Source: Liriodendron chinense
Taxonomy: Eukaryota > Streptophyta > Magnoliopsida > Magnoliales > Magnoliaceae
Direction of reading: 5' to 3'
DNA length: 64,000 nucleotides
Assembly: GCA_003013855.2 (NCBI GenBank)
Contig: ML058505.1
Location: 3,775,331-3,839,330 of the forward strand
Shown: piece by piece, positions 38,601-48,922 of the stretch
How the letters are laid out: each line of letters opens with the position of its first letter
Position numbering within the stretch: position 1 is the stretch's first letter
Program-made: the position numbers and the translations under genes
Notes under the pieces: generated by a model
Told to the model about the DNA's origin: nothing
Database searches by the model: none
The model's input: only the letters and a program-made list of their open reading frames with translations

Positions 38601-41600
38601 TCCACAGATCTCTTGCGTTTTACGTGGTTCCTTGATTATGGGCATGTTTACTAGGAAAAACATGGAAATCCATGGAAATGGGAGTTCTCCATTGATGTAA
38701 CCTTTTATGCTGTTTGGATAACAAAGAAAATGATGGATTTCTCCAAGCAACCATTAGCCTTTTCCATATTTGGATTCTCAAACACAAGATACGGGGTGAT
38801 TATTGTGAGAGGAATATGAGATTTCCACTTGCTATCCAAACAATTCCCCTAAAAATGGAATCCATGTCTGCATGGTGCCTTAGGAAATAATCATTACATA
38901 ATGATTGAGATTTCCAATCCCACATCAAAGATTCCTCCAGTCCAAACATGTCGTTCTGTTGTAGGTGGAGAGAATACCATCTGCTTCTTCTTCTTCTTTG
39001 AAAGATGAACATGCTATCTACTTGAGAACAGCACCTGATGCTTGTAACCTCGTCTTTTTTTTTCTTTTTCTTTTTTTTGATGAGCAACGCCTATTTCATT
39101 TGTCACTTGCAAGAGTCACTGATTCTAAGTTTCTAACTAATCTACCCAATCTAAAAGCATGCAAAAGTTATCTCAGTACAAGCTCCAATTCTTCTATGAT
39201 CCAGATTAAAAGATAAGATTCCCTTGGATGGTTTCAGTGAACTTCACCATTGAAAATAAAGTTCTTTGTCAATTGGTCATCAATATGTGAATAAATTTTG
39301 ATGTTTGCAAGTGGAGAATGATACGTAGTACCATATCAAGATGATGTGTGGCACAATGAAATAGAGATTGAAACTTCAGTAGTGCTGCCTGAGTTAACCT
39401 TAGATGTATTTTCTAAGATGACTCCAAGAAAAGTTTGTCTTCCATCCGATCTAATTTCTGGATTTGGTTTCTCAAGTTGTGGATGTTTCAGCTCATATTG
39501 ACATCATTGCATGTTTAAATCCTGACTACAGAGACATTCTGATTCTGTCACTGTGATTTTCCTATAAAAAAATTCATTGCATTTTCCAGGTAAGGGACGA
39601 GCTTGAACAACTTCTGGATGATGATGATGATATGGCAGACCTTTACTTGTCAAGAAAATTGGCTGGTGCATCATCACCTGTTAGTGGCTCTGGTGTACCT
39701 AATTGGTTCCCTGCCTCTCCAACCATAGGCTCAAAGATATCTAGAGCAAGCAGGGCAAGTGCAGCAACTATTCATGGAAATGAGAATGACGTCGAGGAAC
39801 TTGAGATGTTACTAGAGGTTATAAAACCTACTGGTCAATAATCTTTGTGATCAAGAGGCTTGCAGCCTCTTTGGAATGGAGATTCACTTTCTGCACCCCT
39901 CCTCACACAGGACACTTGTAGGGCAATTGGAACTATTTATCTGGTGGGCCACCACGTGAAGGGGCTATAGCTCAAAACTTACTGCAGTTGGACTAACTTA
40001 GCATTCACATTACTGACCTGCTAATGGATGCTTGAGAAAAAAGCCGTGCACAAAAGGTGCAGTGATCTACCAGTGATGGAAAAATTTGCTGTGGTGGATC
40101 AGATCGTAATGAGCTTGGGGTCTATGGCCTTTCTATGTTGTCACATACCTGATTGGTAGTTCCAATTGCCCTATGTCTGCTGCATGTACAGTGAACATGC
40201 TGGAGACAGAAGAGCCTCCATTATCAAAGCGGTTCACGAATGTCTCTAGCAAACCACTTTCCTCAAATTCAAAATCTAACAGGAGCTTCTGTTCAATTTT
40301 GCAGGCATACTTCATGCAAATTGATGGCACACTGAACAAACTGACCACGGTATATACTGATTAAGCTTTGGTGATCACCACTCACCATTTATGATTTTTT
40401 TGGAAATGGTTTATGAAGAAATTACAATTTGAAAACGAGTTGCTATCCACATATGTTATTGCTTTTACATTCTCAGAAAAAAAAAGGTTCTAGTTGGGCC
40501 TACAAATCCTTCTAGTGTTTTATACTGTAGAAAAACTGATTGTATCCTGGATATTAGATGTATCACATGACCCATCTGGGTCTTTTTAAGCTTTTCTGAT
40601 TTTCCTCGTGTAAGGGTTACACCATGTCTTGAATAGATTTCTTAAATTGGTATCTTATGCTTATTGCGGTCAATGTGGTGCTAAAAAACTGCTAAATATG
40701 ATTGGCTACAAATTACTGGGTTTCAAGTACTCTCTCTATATATTTAATTTAGAAGATCTGCGTGTGGTTATGCCCGGTAGCAATTGCGCCATCCGGTCTG
40801 CAAGACCAGTAAAGGAGGGTGTATGTCAGGTGGGATGCCAGTCATTGAACTCTGCCAAGCAAGCATATGAATTCCTGTTTAAACAGGACTTGTAAAGCAG
40901 ACCCCAAATAATTGGGTCAAGGCTATGATGATGATGGTTATTATTTTTAGCTAATCGCTACTCCACCGAGTTTTTAAATAGAGGATTCAGTGCACATGCT
41001 TTACTATAACAACTATATTTTGTTTCATTTGCTGTCAAATCGACGGCTGTATCATATCTAATGATACACAAAAATGAATCCTGTTGGCATTTAGAATCCT
41101 AAGTGACAGCATGAAATCTTCTAGTAACTCTCAAAATTCATATAACAGATCCATAGGACTTAAATTTCATGTTGTTCCGACTGCCATTGTATGTTGTAAA
41201 CCATCATCTTTCTTCTTTTCTGTTTGCTAGTTCACCTTTTTATTCTGGAATTTTACTAAATTAAAATATCTTTCCAGCTACGCGAATATATTGACGACAC
41301 GGAGGATTACATTAATATTCAGGTAATTGTTTGTATGTGAAGAATTCTCTCTTTTACATCCATGTGGTTTTATTTGGATGGAAATAAAATGTTACCTCTT
41401 TTTTTCCCCTTAATAAATAAAATAAAGCCATATCATGTAGTCATGGTTTTTTTCTTCCCCTGATGCAGCTTGACAATCATCGAAATCAACTGATTCAGGT
41501 GAGATTTTGTTAAGGACGTTGATAATGAACCGCCAATGCATTGGATTCTTTTCTTCAGTTTTATCTTCAACTTCTTGCATTTTACTAACAGCGGTGATTG

Positions 41601-41975
41601 TTTAAATTGCAATGCATTGTTTGGGGATCTATTTATCTTTTCTTCTATTCCGTTGCAGCTAGAGCTCTTCCTTAGCTCTGGAACTGTTTGCCTCTCTATT
41701 TATTCATTGGTTGCCGGGATCTTTGGCATGAATATCCCATATACATGGAATGATGGCTATGGATATCTATTTAAATGGGTACATTTCCTCCTCCTTTTTT
41801 CCTTTCAAATAGACAGTCTGTGCTTGATGAAACACATGCTATTTTCCTATATAAATCAGTTCTCTTCCTGTGGCTTGTTACCAAACAGGTGGTCATCCTC
41901 ACAGGAACAGTTTGTGCTGCCATTTTCGTCCTCATCATATCTTATGCGCGCCACAAAGGTCTGGTTGGGTCTTGA
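29613..41975 (+). CDS. MRS2-7: MRS2/CorA-type magnesium transporter (MRS2-7-like)
   Basis: The product is a CorA-superfamily Mg2+ channel. Plant MRS2-7 homologues act in the endomembrane system or ER. Eleven exons with GT-AG introns and consistent phases were assembled: 29613-29855, 29966-29995, 32044-32197, 32903-33024, 34545-34619, 39590-39817, 40305-40349, 41278-41322, 41469-41498, 41659-41778 and 41889-41975, giving 392 residues (Arabidopsis MRS2-7 is about 386). Landmarks in order: RSWILLDCTG near the start, MHRVQIHARDLRILDP, HIKAIITAEE (82-91), ESPFEFRALEVALEAICSF, the ISSRNLDRVRKLKSAMTRL coiled helix (184-208), EELEMLLE then AYFMQIDGTLNKL, LREYIDDTEDYINIQLDNHR, and the pore motif GMN at 347-349 just after transmembrane helix 1. 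Helix 2 (about 365-383) ends in a short basic tail, KGLVGS. The start codon gives the family N-terminus. The fifth intron (about 5 kb) carries a LINE fragment. Confidence 0.95.
32211..32320 (+). repeat. 55-bp tandem duplication in MRS2-7 intron 3
   Basis: CTAATGTTTTTCTGGTRTTT ... TTGATGTTT occurs twice back to back with few differences. It begins 13 bases after the exon 3 donor site, so it changes intron length but not coding sequence. Confidence 0.85.
33286..33417. mobile_element. Short hAT-family MITE relic
   Basis: The left terminus TAGGGCTGTCAATGG resembles those of the elements at 26401 and 27305. The right end reads CCATTGATACCCCTA. TCAATGAG (33278-33285) and TCAATGAC (33418-33425) may be the flanking duplication. 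It is only about 130 bases, lies in MRS2-7 intron 4 and holds CCGGGC-rich phrases. Confidence 0.5.
34745..34936 (+). repeat. Triplicated ~65-bp tandem repeat in MRS2-7 intron 5
   Basis: The block AAATTACCAAAATGTCGCCT ... GGAAATTACTG ... GGTACTT occurs three times in tandem, with the first copy most diverged. It is non-coding and starts about 125 bases after the exon 5 donor. Confidence 0.85.
35011..35264. repeat. Imperfect inverted repeat (foldback-like) in MRS2-7 intron 5
   Basis: The left arm GTGGGACCCA ... GCATGTGTACGACTTCCAA ... CACCATGATGA is partly complementary to the right arm ...TCATCATGTTCGGTTGCATA ... GATGTCATACACAG ... GTGGCCCCTAC. It resembles the foldback elements but has a different interior, and the arms are more diverged. 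Confidence 0.45.
35284..35391 (+). repeat. Tandem duplication in MRS2-7 intron 5
   Basis: ACTAATTGAGGGTCACTTCT followed by CAATAAATAAATAAGTAAAAA occurs twice in direct succession, with a third partial start. It is non-coding. Confidence 0.85.
37190..38049 (+). pseudogene. LINE 3' fragment in MRS2-7 intron 5
   Basis: Near 37345-37450 the frame reads LWKLLLAVCWAIWKEISRRI, then a stop and further LINE-like residues, matching the zinc-binding tail after plant LINE reverse transcriptases. After a 257-bp insert, 37815-37960 reads FDEIHFIASRLDVSFTHICR and EANSLADGFV, the end of the RNase H domain. The segment ends in CAAAAAAAAA near 38033-38041, a probable poly-A tail. Several stops show it is dead. 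It lies in the sense direction of MRS2-7, and splicing would remove it. Confidence 0.7.
37539..37795. mobile_element. GC-rich 257-bp insert with 18-bp target duplication
   Basis: CCAATGCCCGCAGAACCC occurs at 37521-37538 and again at 37796-37813, directly flanking a GC-rich segment inside the LINE fragment. Duplications of this length are typical of LINE-driven retroposition (SINE or processed transcript). I found no clear Pol III boxes, no A tail and no coding frame; the right side ends in a C run. The class is unknown. Confidence 0.65.
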
Positions 41976-42094
41976 TGTCTTAATACACCAGCATTCCTCC
42001 CTTCAGGAATCAACTCTGCTTCCCAACTGCTGCATTGAGGATAAGATGTGGCTGCTGAAATTCTACATCAAGGTTAGAGAAAGCCCAGTTAACC

Positions 42095-42180
42095 TAGGGA
42101 TGTCATTGGGCTGGCCGCAGCCCCCAGCCAGTTCAAAATTCGGGCATAAACCAACCCAGACCAGCCCATTGACGGCCCTA
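42095..42180. mobile_element. Very short hAT-family MITE relic in the MRS2-7 3' region
   Basis: The ends TAGGGATGTCATTGGGC and GCCCATTGACGGCCCTA are inverted repeats of the TAGGGCTGTCAATGG family. The unit is only 86 bases and sits about 120 bases after the MRS2-7 stop codon, so it is probably transcribed in the 3' UTR. No matching target duplication was seen. Confidence 0.5.
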
Positions 42181-42391
42181 GCCCCACTGAAAAAATCAGA
42201 CACCTTCAAATTGTTTCCTTAGCCTAGTCTCTCTGTTTTTTGAGACAGTTTCTTGCCTTTTCCAGATTAAAAAATATACATATTCAGATTGGTGACCATC
42301 AGATACAGAGCCATTGCTTAAAGGGAATGCATGAATGCATGGTGATCAGATGGTTGTCGGCGGGATTAATCCAATTTCAGGTGAAAGTACT

Positions 42392-42397
42392 AATAAA
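42392..42397 (+). promoter_or_regulatory. Possible polyadenylation signal of MRS2-7
   Basis: AATAAA lies about 420 bases after the stop codon, on the transcribed strand. The implied 3' UTR would include the short MITE. Unconfirmed. Confidence 0.25.
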
Positions 42398-42451
42398 TCA
42401 TGATTTGGAAGGATGTAGAATCATCATCAGTGGCCCATTCTCGTTCTTTTG

Positions 42452-43840
42452 ATGTGGATAACCAATGATTATTCCTGTTCTTTGTGACCCATATCAGAAA
42501 TTGATCAGAGAGAATGCTTTGATTTGCCCAACTTCTTGTATTTATGATGCTGAATTACCGGATCCGGATGCATCGAGACATGAATTGTAACCTGATGCAC
42601 CCATCTGTACGAATGGACTCATGATTTAGAGATCCAGACTGTTGATCTGATGGGGATGGCCCAGAGGTCTTCCAGGGATCAGTGGCTTGCAAATAGACGG
42701 TTAAGAAAGAAAGACAACAACCTAGAAAAAAGGCTAAAGATTCCCCACCCATAGCGGGCCTTCTCGGATCAACGGCGTGGATGACCAAACTGTGGGCCCT
42801 ACTTGCTTGGAATGGGTATGTCTGGACCTGATAGTTTCTCACTAGTAGTTCTGTTAAGACGAACATTGTCATTTGCAATTGAGTAGATTCATAGTGCATG
42901 AGATGGTCAGCATTTGTTGTGGTACATCTATCGATTTCATTACTGCCCTACGGTGGGCCACATTCTCCAGTGTTGACCATCCAAGACATGAGCCAGGTGT
43001 ATGGTGGAGATGCTAATTGGGCTCTCATCCACACGATGCATCAGACCGTTGTATGGTTATGTTTCTCTAATTGACGACTCACCCATCTCCTTCCAATCTT
43101 CACCGGACACATATAAACTGGAGACGAACGGAGCCGTATACACCTCGCACCCTACCCCCAAATGGCCCACCGTACAAAATTTGCTGCTATCAAACGATCC
43201 TAATAGTTTGATTGGTGGCCTTCAAACAAACAATAACTCAATAAGAAAAGGTCAGCCAATTACTTCTCCATCTGGGCCTGCATCCCGCTAATATGCATCG
43301 CGATGCATGCTCCTCCATTTGGCACCTTCAACCGATGGTCAGGATCATCCATCATCATGGTTTTTATTTTGGATTTTGATTGACCCATGCATTCTCTTCA
43401 TCGTTGGTTGATCTTCCACATTCTACGAAAACACAAGCAAAATATATTCCCTATTATGATGGACAATCCAGCAGACGGTGAAATTTTACTGATCTTGCTA
43501 TTTGGTCCCGATCTGTCGATCTAGATGCTCGAGGTTTGAATCATTTGATCAACGGCTGTAGAACTTCCAATCTTCCTCTTGGCGATGATATTAAGGGTTT
43601 GGATCACTGAGCTTGTTTCCAAACTTATACAAACTGAGAGCTCAAGGTTATTGTACAGAATCTAGACCTACCATCAAATAAGAGGGCTTATTGTGGATGA
43701 TCAATGCTGCAAAAATCACCCAATGCCCAATCCTAACCCTTAAACCGGATGGCCAGTAAATAGATGGTTGAGAAAGAAAATTCAGTCCCGAGCGACATGA
43801 GCCATCTATGGTGGGGTACACGAGTTGCATAGTCCATATC
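42452..43840. other. Non-coding intergenic stretch
   Basis: No gene supported. Stretches near 42620-42800 and 43540-43830 resemble the spacer after the foldback at 14440-14640 (phrases such as CAAATAGACGGTTAAGAAAG and GTTGATCTGATGG), so old repeats are likely. Confidence 0.5.
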
Positions 43841-43845
43841 CACAC

Positions 43846-44453
43846 TGATGCAGTGGGATGCGGCTGAGACTGAGCACCATTAAGGGATAACTAATCTGAA
43901 TCTACTGGGACTCCTCAACCGTAGAATCCATGAGACATTTTTTTTTTCTCAAATCCATGGAAAACAACTCGAATCCACGAGCAACAGAGATAAACTTAGA
44001 ATTTTAGGTTAAAAATATTGAATAATTCTCTATAAAATAGAGTAAAACGAGTATTTATAGTAAAACTAAATCCTAGAATTGTAACCTAGATGTCCTAATT
44101 GCAAAAGGAAGCAAAACAAATCAAAACGGAACGAAATCGTTCGAAATAAGAAAGTTCGCTCATGCATCTGTGTGTCTGCCGACCGGTCAGTCATGGGCCA
44201 TGACTAGTCGGAGTTGAGGGACAACTGGTCGGTTGAAGCTCCAACAGTCCAGAGAGTTTAGCTCTCCTGGTTTGGAAATTCGACCGGTCGGACGTCGGTC
44301 GTCAGAGGCACTCGACCGGTCGATCGGCAGAGGCTGTCGGCTTGAATGTTTTATGGATCTTCAGCTCCTTTCTCCGGATCTTGTGGGCCCACTCCTGGGT
44401 CTTTCTCCTAGCTTTTTTTCCTTCCTCGATCAGGAGGTCATTTCGCTACATCA
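43846..44453 (-). repeat. Gypsy 3' LTR
   Basis: On the minus strand it begins TGATGTAGCG and ends near CTGCATCA. It matches 56222-56858. It contains GACCGGTC palindromes at about 44181, 44282 and 44314, and the polypurine tract adjoins at 44454-44466. Confidence 0.8.
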
Positions 44454-45484
44454 GTCACCCCCTCTTGAAAGAAACTCGGCCTCGAGTTTTGCCTTCTTCC
44501 CTAAGACTCAGTTGTCTTGCTACTTGAGATAAGGAGAGATTGTCCTTCTTCCTTGGTAATTCGGTGACCTTCACTCGGGGTTACTGAAGCGATGATGACT
44601 TTCCTCCCATCCTTGATGAAGGAGATTGTTGGGAATAGGGGCGCCGACAGAAGAAGCGGACGCCGAACAATACCACAACAAAATATGAGATTCAGACGAG
44701 AAGCACAATGTAATAAAACCACACAAGCATTCGACCACAAGAGACAATCCGATTTTACATGGAAAAACCCTTCAACGGGTAAAAAACCACGGCACAAAGC
44801 AATCTACTATGATTAACAAAAGATTACAGAGATTGACAGCCCACAAGCAAGGAAAACCGAGAAAACCCAAGCTCTCTCCCTCTCAAAATACTCTCCTCTC
44901 TTCCTAATGCAATTAGGAAACCTTGGACACCCTAGATTACTCTTAATCCCAGATTTATGCCATATATATAGCAAGCAATCCCGAATTAGAAACTGTCTTA
45001 TGCAAATCCGCGCAATAGCGCAAGAGAAACCTTGCTGTGCAAATCACACGTAACTGGCTGATCGGTCTTGACTGGTCAAACCCCATGGTCGACCGGTCGG
45101 ACCGGCCCAAAATTAGTCCAGGGGCAATTTTCAGTGAAAATACACACTACCTCTTCACTAGCCGACCAATCCCCACTGCCCGAACAGGTCAAGACCGGTC
45201 GGTGACACAGTCCAGGGGAGGTTTTAAGGCTCTCTTCCAACAAACTCCACCGAGGCTTCAAACGTCGAATTAGAATATCCTCGCTTCGTCATCTCATCTT
45301 CATCATAGCTTCACTGCTTCTCGTGTCACAATTAACCCTAACCTTGCACTTTTACGCCCTTTTTTGCTCTTCTCATGTGGCCCTTGGGCACTTACCACAT
45401 ACGAGCAACTGTAGACCCCGCTGTCGATCCCACAGCTCCACCGTGAATTATGCTCCCAATCAACTTGTAAAAATTGCCACACCT

Positions 45485-46395
45485 CTATGTCTTCATACAC
45501 ACGAGTGCCCCCTTCAACACTTCACAACAACGATTGCGGTCGATGAACACACACCCTTTCGCCTCGAGTGCACCAAGAGAAATCACATTTATCTTCATCT
45601 TGGGGACATGCTTCACATCTTTCAGGACTCGTTCGATCCCATCGAACATTCTGATGCACACCGTACCAATATTCATCACCTTATAAGCGTAGCCATCACC
45701 TACAAATACCGATTCACCACCATACTCCATGTATGTCGTGAATGAACTCCGGTCAGGACAAACGTGACATAAAGCCCCTAAATCTAGGATTCACTCTCCT
45801 ACCATGAGATCCATTGCCAGAAACAATCAGAACTTCACAAAGATCGCCACCATCCTCTATGGTATTGCCTCCCTCTCCAGAAGAATTTCCATACCTCTCT
45901 TGTTTCAACTTGGGATTCTGACAATTCCCTTTCATGTGGCCTTCCTGACCACAACTCCAGCACTTCACCTTAGCTTTCCCTTTGCCCTTGGCCTTAGATC
46001 CCGATTTCGAATATCCCCCACCATACTCAGAATTTCTTCCCCTCATAATCAGTGCCTCTGAGGAAGAACGAGAACCTACGTCACAGCTTTTCTTTCTCAT
46101 CGTCTTCGATTGGAGGGCTGAGATAATGGTCTCGACGTTGATGGCCTCCTCTCTGCGCACACAGTCCTTGAATGACTCATATGAATTTGGAAGAGAATTC
46201 AACAGGAATGCATGCTTGATATTCATCATTCATCGGTTCATCTATCTCCACCAACTTGCAAACCAGCCTATTGAACATGCTTAAGTGATCCTCCACATCC
46301 GTCCCCTTAGTCATCCTCAAGGTGAACAACTGTATCAACATGTACATGTGATTCTCTAGAGACTTCTTAACATAAACCTTCTCTAGCTTCACCAT
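45485..46395 (-). pseudogene. Copia gag and protease remnant
   Basis: The frame from 46395 gives MVKLEKVYVKKSLENHMYML, the retrotransposon gag (UBN2-like) fold. The 46229 frame continues with gag and the zinc knuckle CWSCGQEGHMKGNC. The 45730 frame holds the region after the protease, with GGESVFVGDGYAYKV and VKHVPKMKINVISLGALEAK. The three parts are in different frames. The expected protease signature D-S-G reads D-L-G, so the enzyme would be inactive even without the frameshifts. Confidence 0.8.
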
Positions 46396-46697
46396 TGTTT
46401 CAACCGCAGTCTTCTCCTTCGTGACGTGATAGAGGACATCATCCGTAAGGCTTAATAGGATCGTGGTTCTAAGCCTTCTTGTCGAGCTTCAGTCCACTTA
46501 TCATCTTTCATAGCCTCAGATCGCTTTCCAAGAGCTTCATCAAGCCCTTGCTGAACTAAAAGGATTCGATCTTCACCTTCCATAGCTTAAAGTTATTTTT
46601 GCCGGAGAACTTCTGTATATCGAATCTTATGCTTGATCCCATCTTCTCATCTCAGATCCGAATTCTAATCCACCCCAACTTTAGCTCTGATACCACT

Positions 46698-47319
46698 TGT
46701 TGGGAATAGGGGCGTCGACAGTGGAAGCAGAAGCCGAACAACACCACTAGCAAAATATGAGATCAAACGAGAAACAATGTAATCAAATCACACAAGCATT
46801 CAACCACAAGAGACAATCCGATTTTAGAAAAACCCCTCAACAGGTAAAAAATCACGGCACAAAGTGATCTACTATGATTAACAGAAGATTACAGAGATTG
46901 ACAGCCCACAAGCAAGGAAAACCGAGAAAACCCAAGATCTCTCCTTCTCAAAACACTCTCCCATCTTCTAATGCAATTAGGAAACCTTAGACACCTTAGG
47001 ATTACTCCTAATCCCGGATTTATGCCATATATATAGCAAGCAACCCGAATTAAAAACGTCTTGCGCAAATCCGCGCAATAGCACAAGATAAACCTTAGCT
47101 GCGCAAGTCACGCGTAACTGGCCGACCGGTCTTGACCAGTTGGACCCCATGGACGACCGGTCAGACCGGCCCAAAATCAGTCCAGGGACAATTTTCACTG
47201 AAAATACACGCTGCCTCTTCACTGGTTGACCGGTCTTGACCAGTCGACCCCCACTGCTCGACTGGTTAAGATCGGTCGGTGACACAGTCCAGGGGCAGTT
47301 TGAAGGCTCTCTTCCAACA
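46698..47319 (-). repeat. Copia 5' LTR (partner at 44627-45242)
   Basis: It aligns along its length with 44627-45242. Both hold GACCGGTC palindromes (47117, 47153 and 47230 here) and a CTCAAAA-CACTCTC leader-like tract. The right edge CCAACA is followed by the Gypsy sequence. Confidence 0.85.
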
Positions 47320-48922
47320 GAGTTGACATTGTCACGGCCACGATGCACGGCATCCCGATCATATTGCCACAGGCACCCAAGTATCATATGACAACCGTCC
47401 ATGTCGACGACATCGCAGCACACTTATCTTTGTAGGTCTTGTCGATTGAAAAGGAGACAAGACATTGTTCTGTAACCGTCGATGTGATACCTTTCTGAAT
47501 CCAACCGATGTCGTAGGGTGAAGGATATAGTCTAACACCCCAGTGCAGCCTGGCTGTGGTCCGAGCGTGGGTTGTCATCCGGGTCCCTGATGTGGATCGG
47601 TCGGGCTTCGAAAATAGCTCTCCAGTTGGTAGGGCTTGGGTGAGGTTAGTCCCACATCGGATGGATGAGCGCCTTGACCCTGGGCTATATGTGGAGCTCC
47701 CACCTTCCCTCTATGAGGCCTTTTGGGGGAAACCCCGAGAACAAAACCGTGCGGGTGCGCATGCGTGCCCAAAGCGGACAATATCGTACAGTGTCGGTGG
47801 GGCTGTTACATATAGTATGGTCTTGAGCTTCAACTTATCCATCATCACTTGGGATACGATGTTCTCGCAGCTACCACCGTCAATAATCACATCACACACT
47901 TTCCTATCCACGGTGTACCTTGTGCGGAAAAGGTTGTGGTGTTGGGGATGGACTTGTGTCTCAGGCATGCATGCATTACACTGTACAACCAAGGACGAGC
48001 CTTAATCACTTGAAAGTCATTCAGTACCTTCATCTTCTTCTTCAACTTGCTCAGCAATAACAGTCTCTTCTAATTCAGCTTGTGTGTCTTCTACGGGGAT
48101 GACGACATTAGCCGCGGGTCATTGAGGACACACGTTTGATAGGTGGCCTGGTTGTCCACATTTGAAACAATGATTGGGCCTTGGCCGGCCGTAGGGATTT
48201 AGAATTTTACTGAGGCCCGGCACGATCGCTGAACATTGCAGGCCTTACAGGACCGCTCCTTGGCATAACTTGTTGACCCGTGTGGAGCTAAGGGCGATCA
48301 ACCAACTTGAGCGAGGTTATTTGTGGGGATGTCAGAATAAGGATTGGCACATGCATGGACCCTTGCTAATTGCTGTCTCTACACGAGGTTGCTATTGATA
48401 TGCTTCCTCCATAGTCCAGACCAACCGTAACTGAACTTGATCCTGGATTACGGGCCTTAAACCGCCGATGAACCTTACGGTTATCTGGGCCTCCGTTTCA
48501 AACAACTCATTGCGAGTTGTGAGGAGATCAAATTCAGACAGATACTTAGTGACGGATCGGCTTTCCTGCTTGCAATTTTGACTGCTGATGAATTAACACT
48601 TGCCCATAATCGCTAGGCAAAAATCGAGATTTTAGCAAACGCTTCATTCGAGGCCATAAACGGATGGAAAGTTTATTTTCACGGATGCGCGTATTCTGTA
48701 ATTATTCCCACCTATGCCGAAGCACCCGATTTTAACTTGTATGCGACAAGTTTCACTTGCAAATAATTGAAAACGCCCATGTAGTCAAAGTATCTCTCAA
48801 CTTTGGCTAACCAATCGAGGAAATGCTCGATACCGAGTGCTCCATTATAGTTGGGTAGTTCACCCCTACCTCTAGATCTTCTCTTCTGTCGGTGCAATCA
48901 ACACGCACATCTCTAGCGATGG
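47320..48922 (-). pseudogene. Gypsy gag C-terminal part and protease, interrupted
   Basis: Reading down the minus strand, 48897 starts with LPNYNGALGIEHFLDWLAKV and ERYFDYMG, the plant Gypsy gag. The zinc knuckle CFKCGQPGHLSNVC lies near 48200-48140. Protease-like VCDVIIDGGSCENIVSQVMM lies in 47992-47820. After the 280-bp insert, DIGWIQKG and KDKC..VVDMDGCHMILG continue to 47320, where the Copia LTR interrupts. A final piece with SFIKDGRKVIIASVTPSEG lies at 44626-44500. Stops and frameshifts are present. Confidence 0.75.
47531..47810 (-). mobile_element. 280-bp TRIM-like or solo LTR unit with TSD
   Basis: TATAG flanks the unit at 47526-47530 and 47811-47815. On the minus strand it begins TGTAACAGCCCCACCGAC and ends GGGGTGTTAGA. 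It contains ACGATATTGTCCGCTTTGGG and CCGATGTGGGAC, phrases that I recall from small TRIM-type LTRs of angiosperms. It interrupts the Gypsy protease frame, which reads through again if one TATAG and the unit are ignored. GC content is well above its surroundings. Confidence 0.8.

Larger units (their letters stand above)
44627..47319 (-). mobile_element. Copia-type LTR element, gag-protease only, nested in the Gypsy element
   Basis: LTRs at 44627-45242 and 46698-47319 are direct copies starting TGTTGGGAATAGGGGCG and ending CTTCCAACA. A priming site TGGTATCAGAGCT (minus strand, 46695-46683) lies two bases inside the right LTR, so the element reads on the minus strand. The flanks GAGAT and GAGTT look like a decayed 5-bp duplication, and the Gypsy reading frame resumes across the site. 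The interior is only 1455 bases and carries gag and protease remnants without integrase or reverse transcriptase. Confidence 0.88.

Noticed and set aside
41536..42222. 228-codon frame overlapping the end of MRS2-7
   Set aside because: Only the exon 10 portion (41659-41778) is real coding sequence. The rest reads through introns and the last exon in a wrong frame and into the 3' MITE.
45037..45273. Plus-strand frames across the Copia LTRs and the complement of gag
   Set aside because: They are shadows of minus-strand retroelement sequence, without family similarity of their own.
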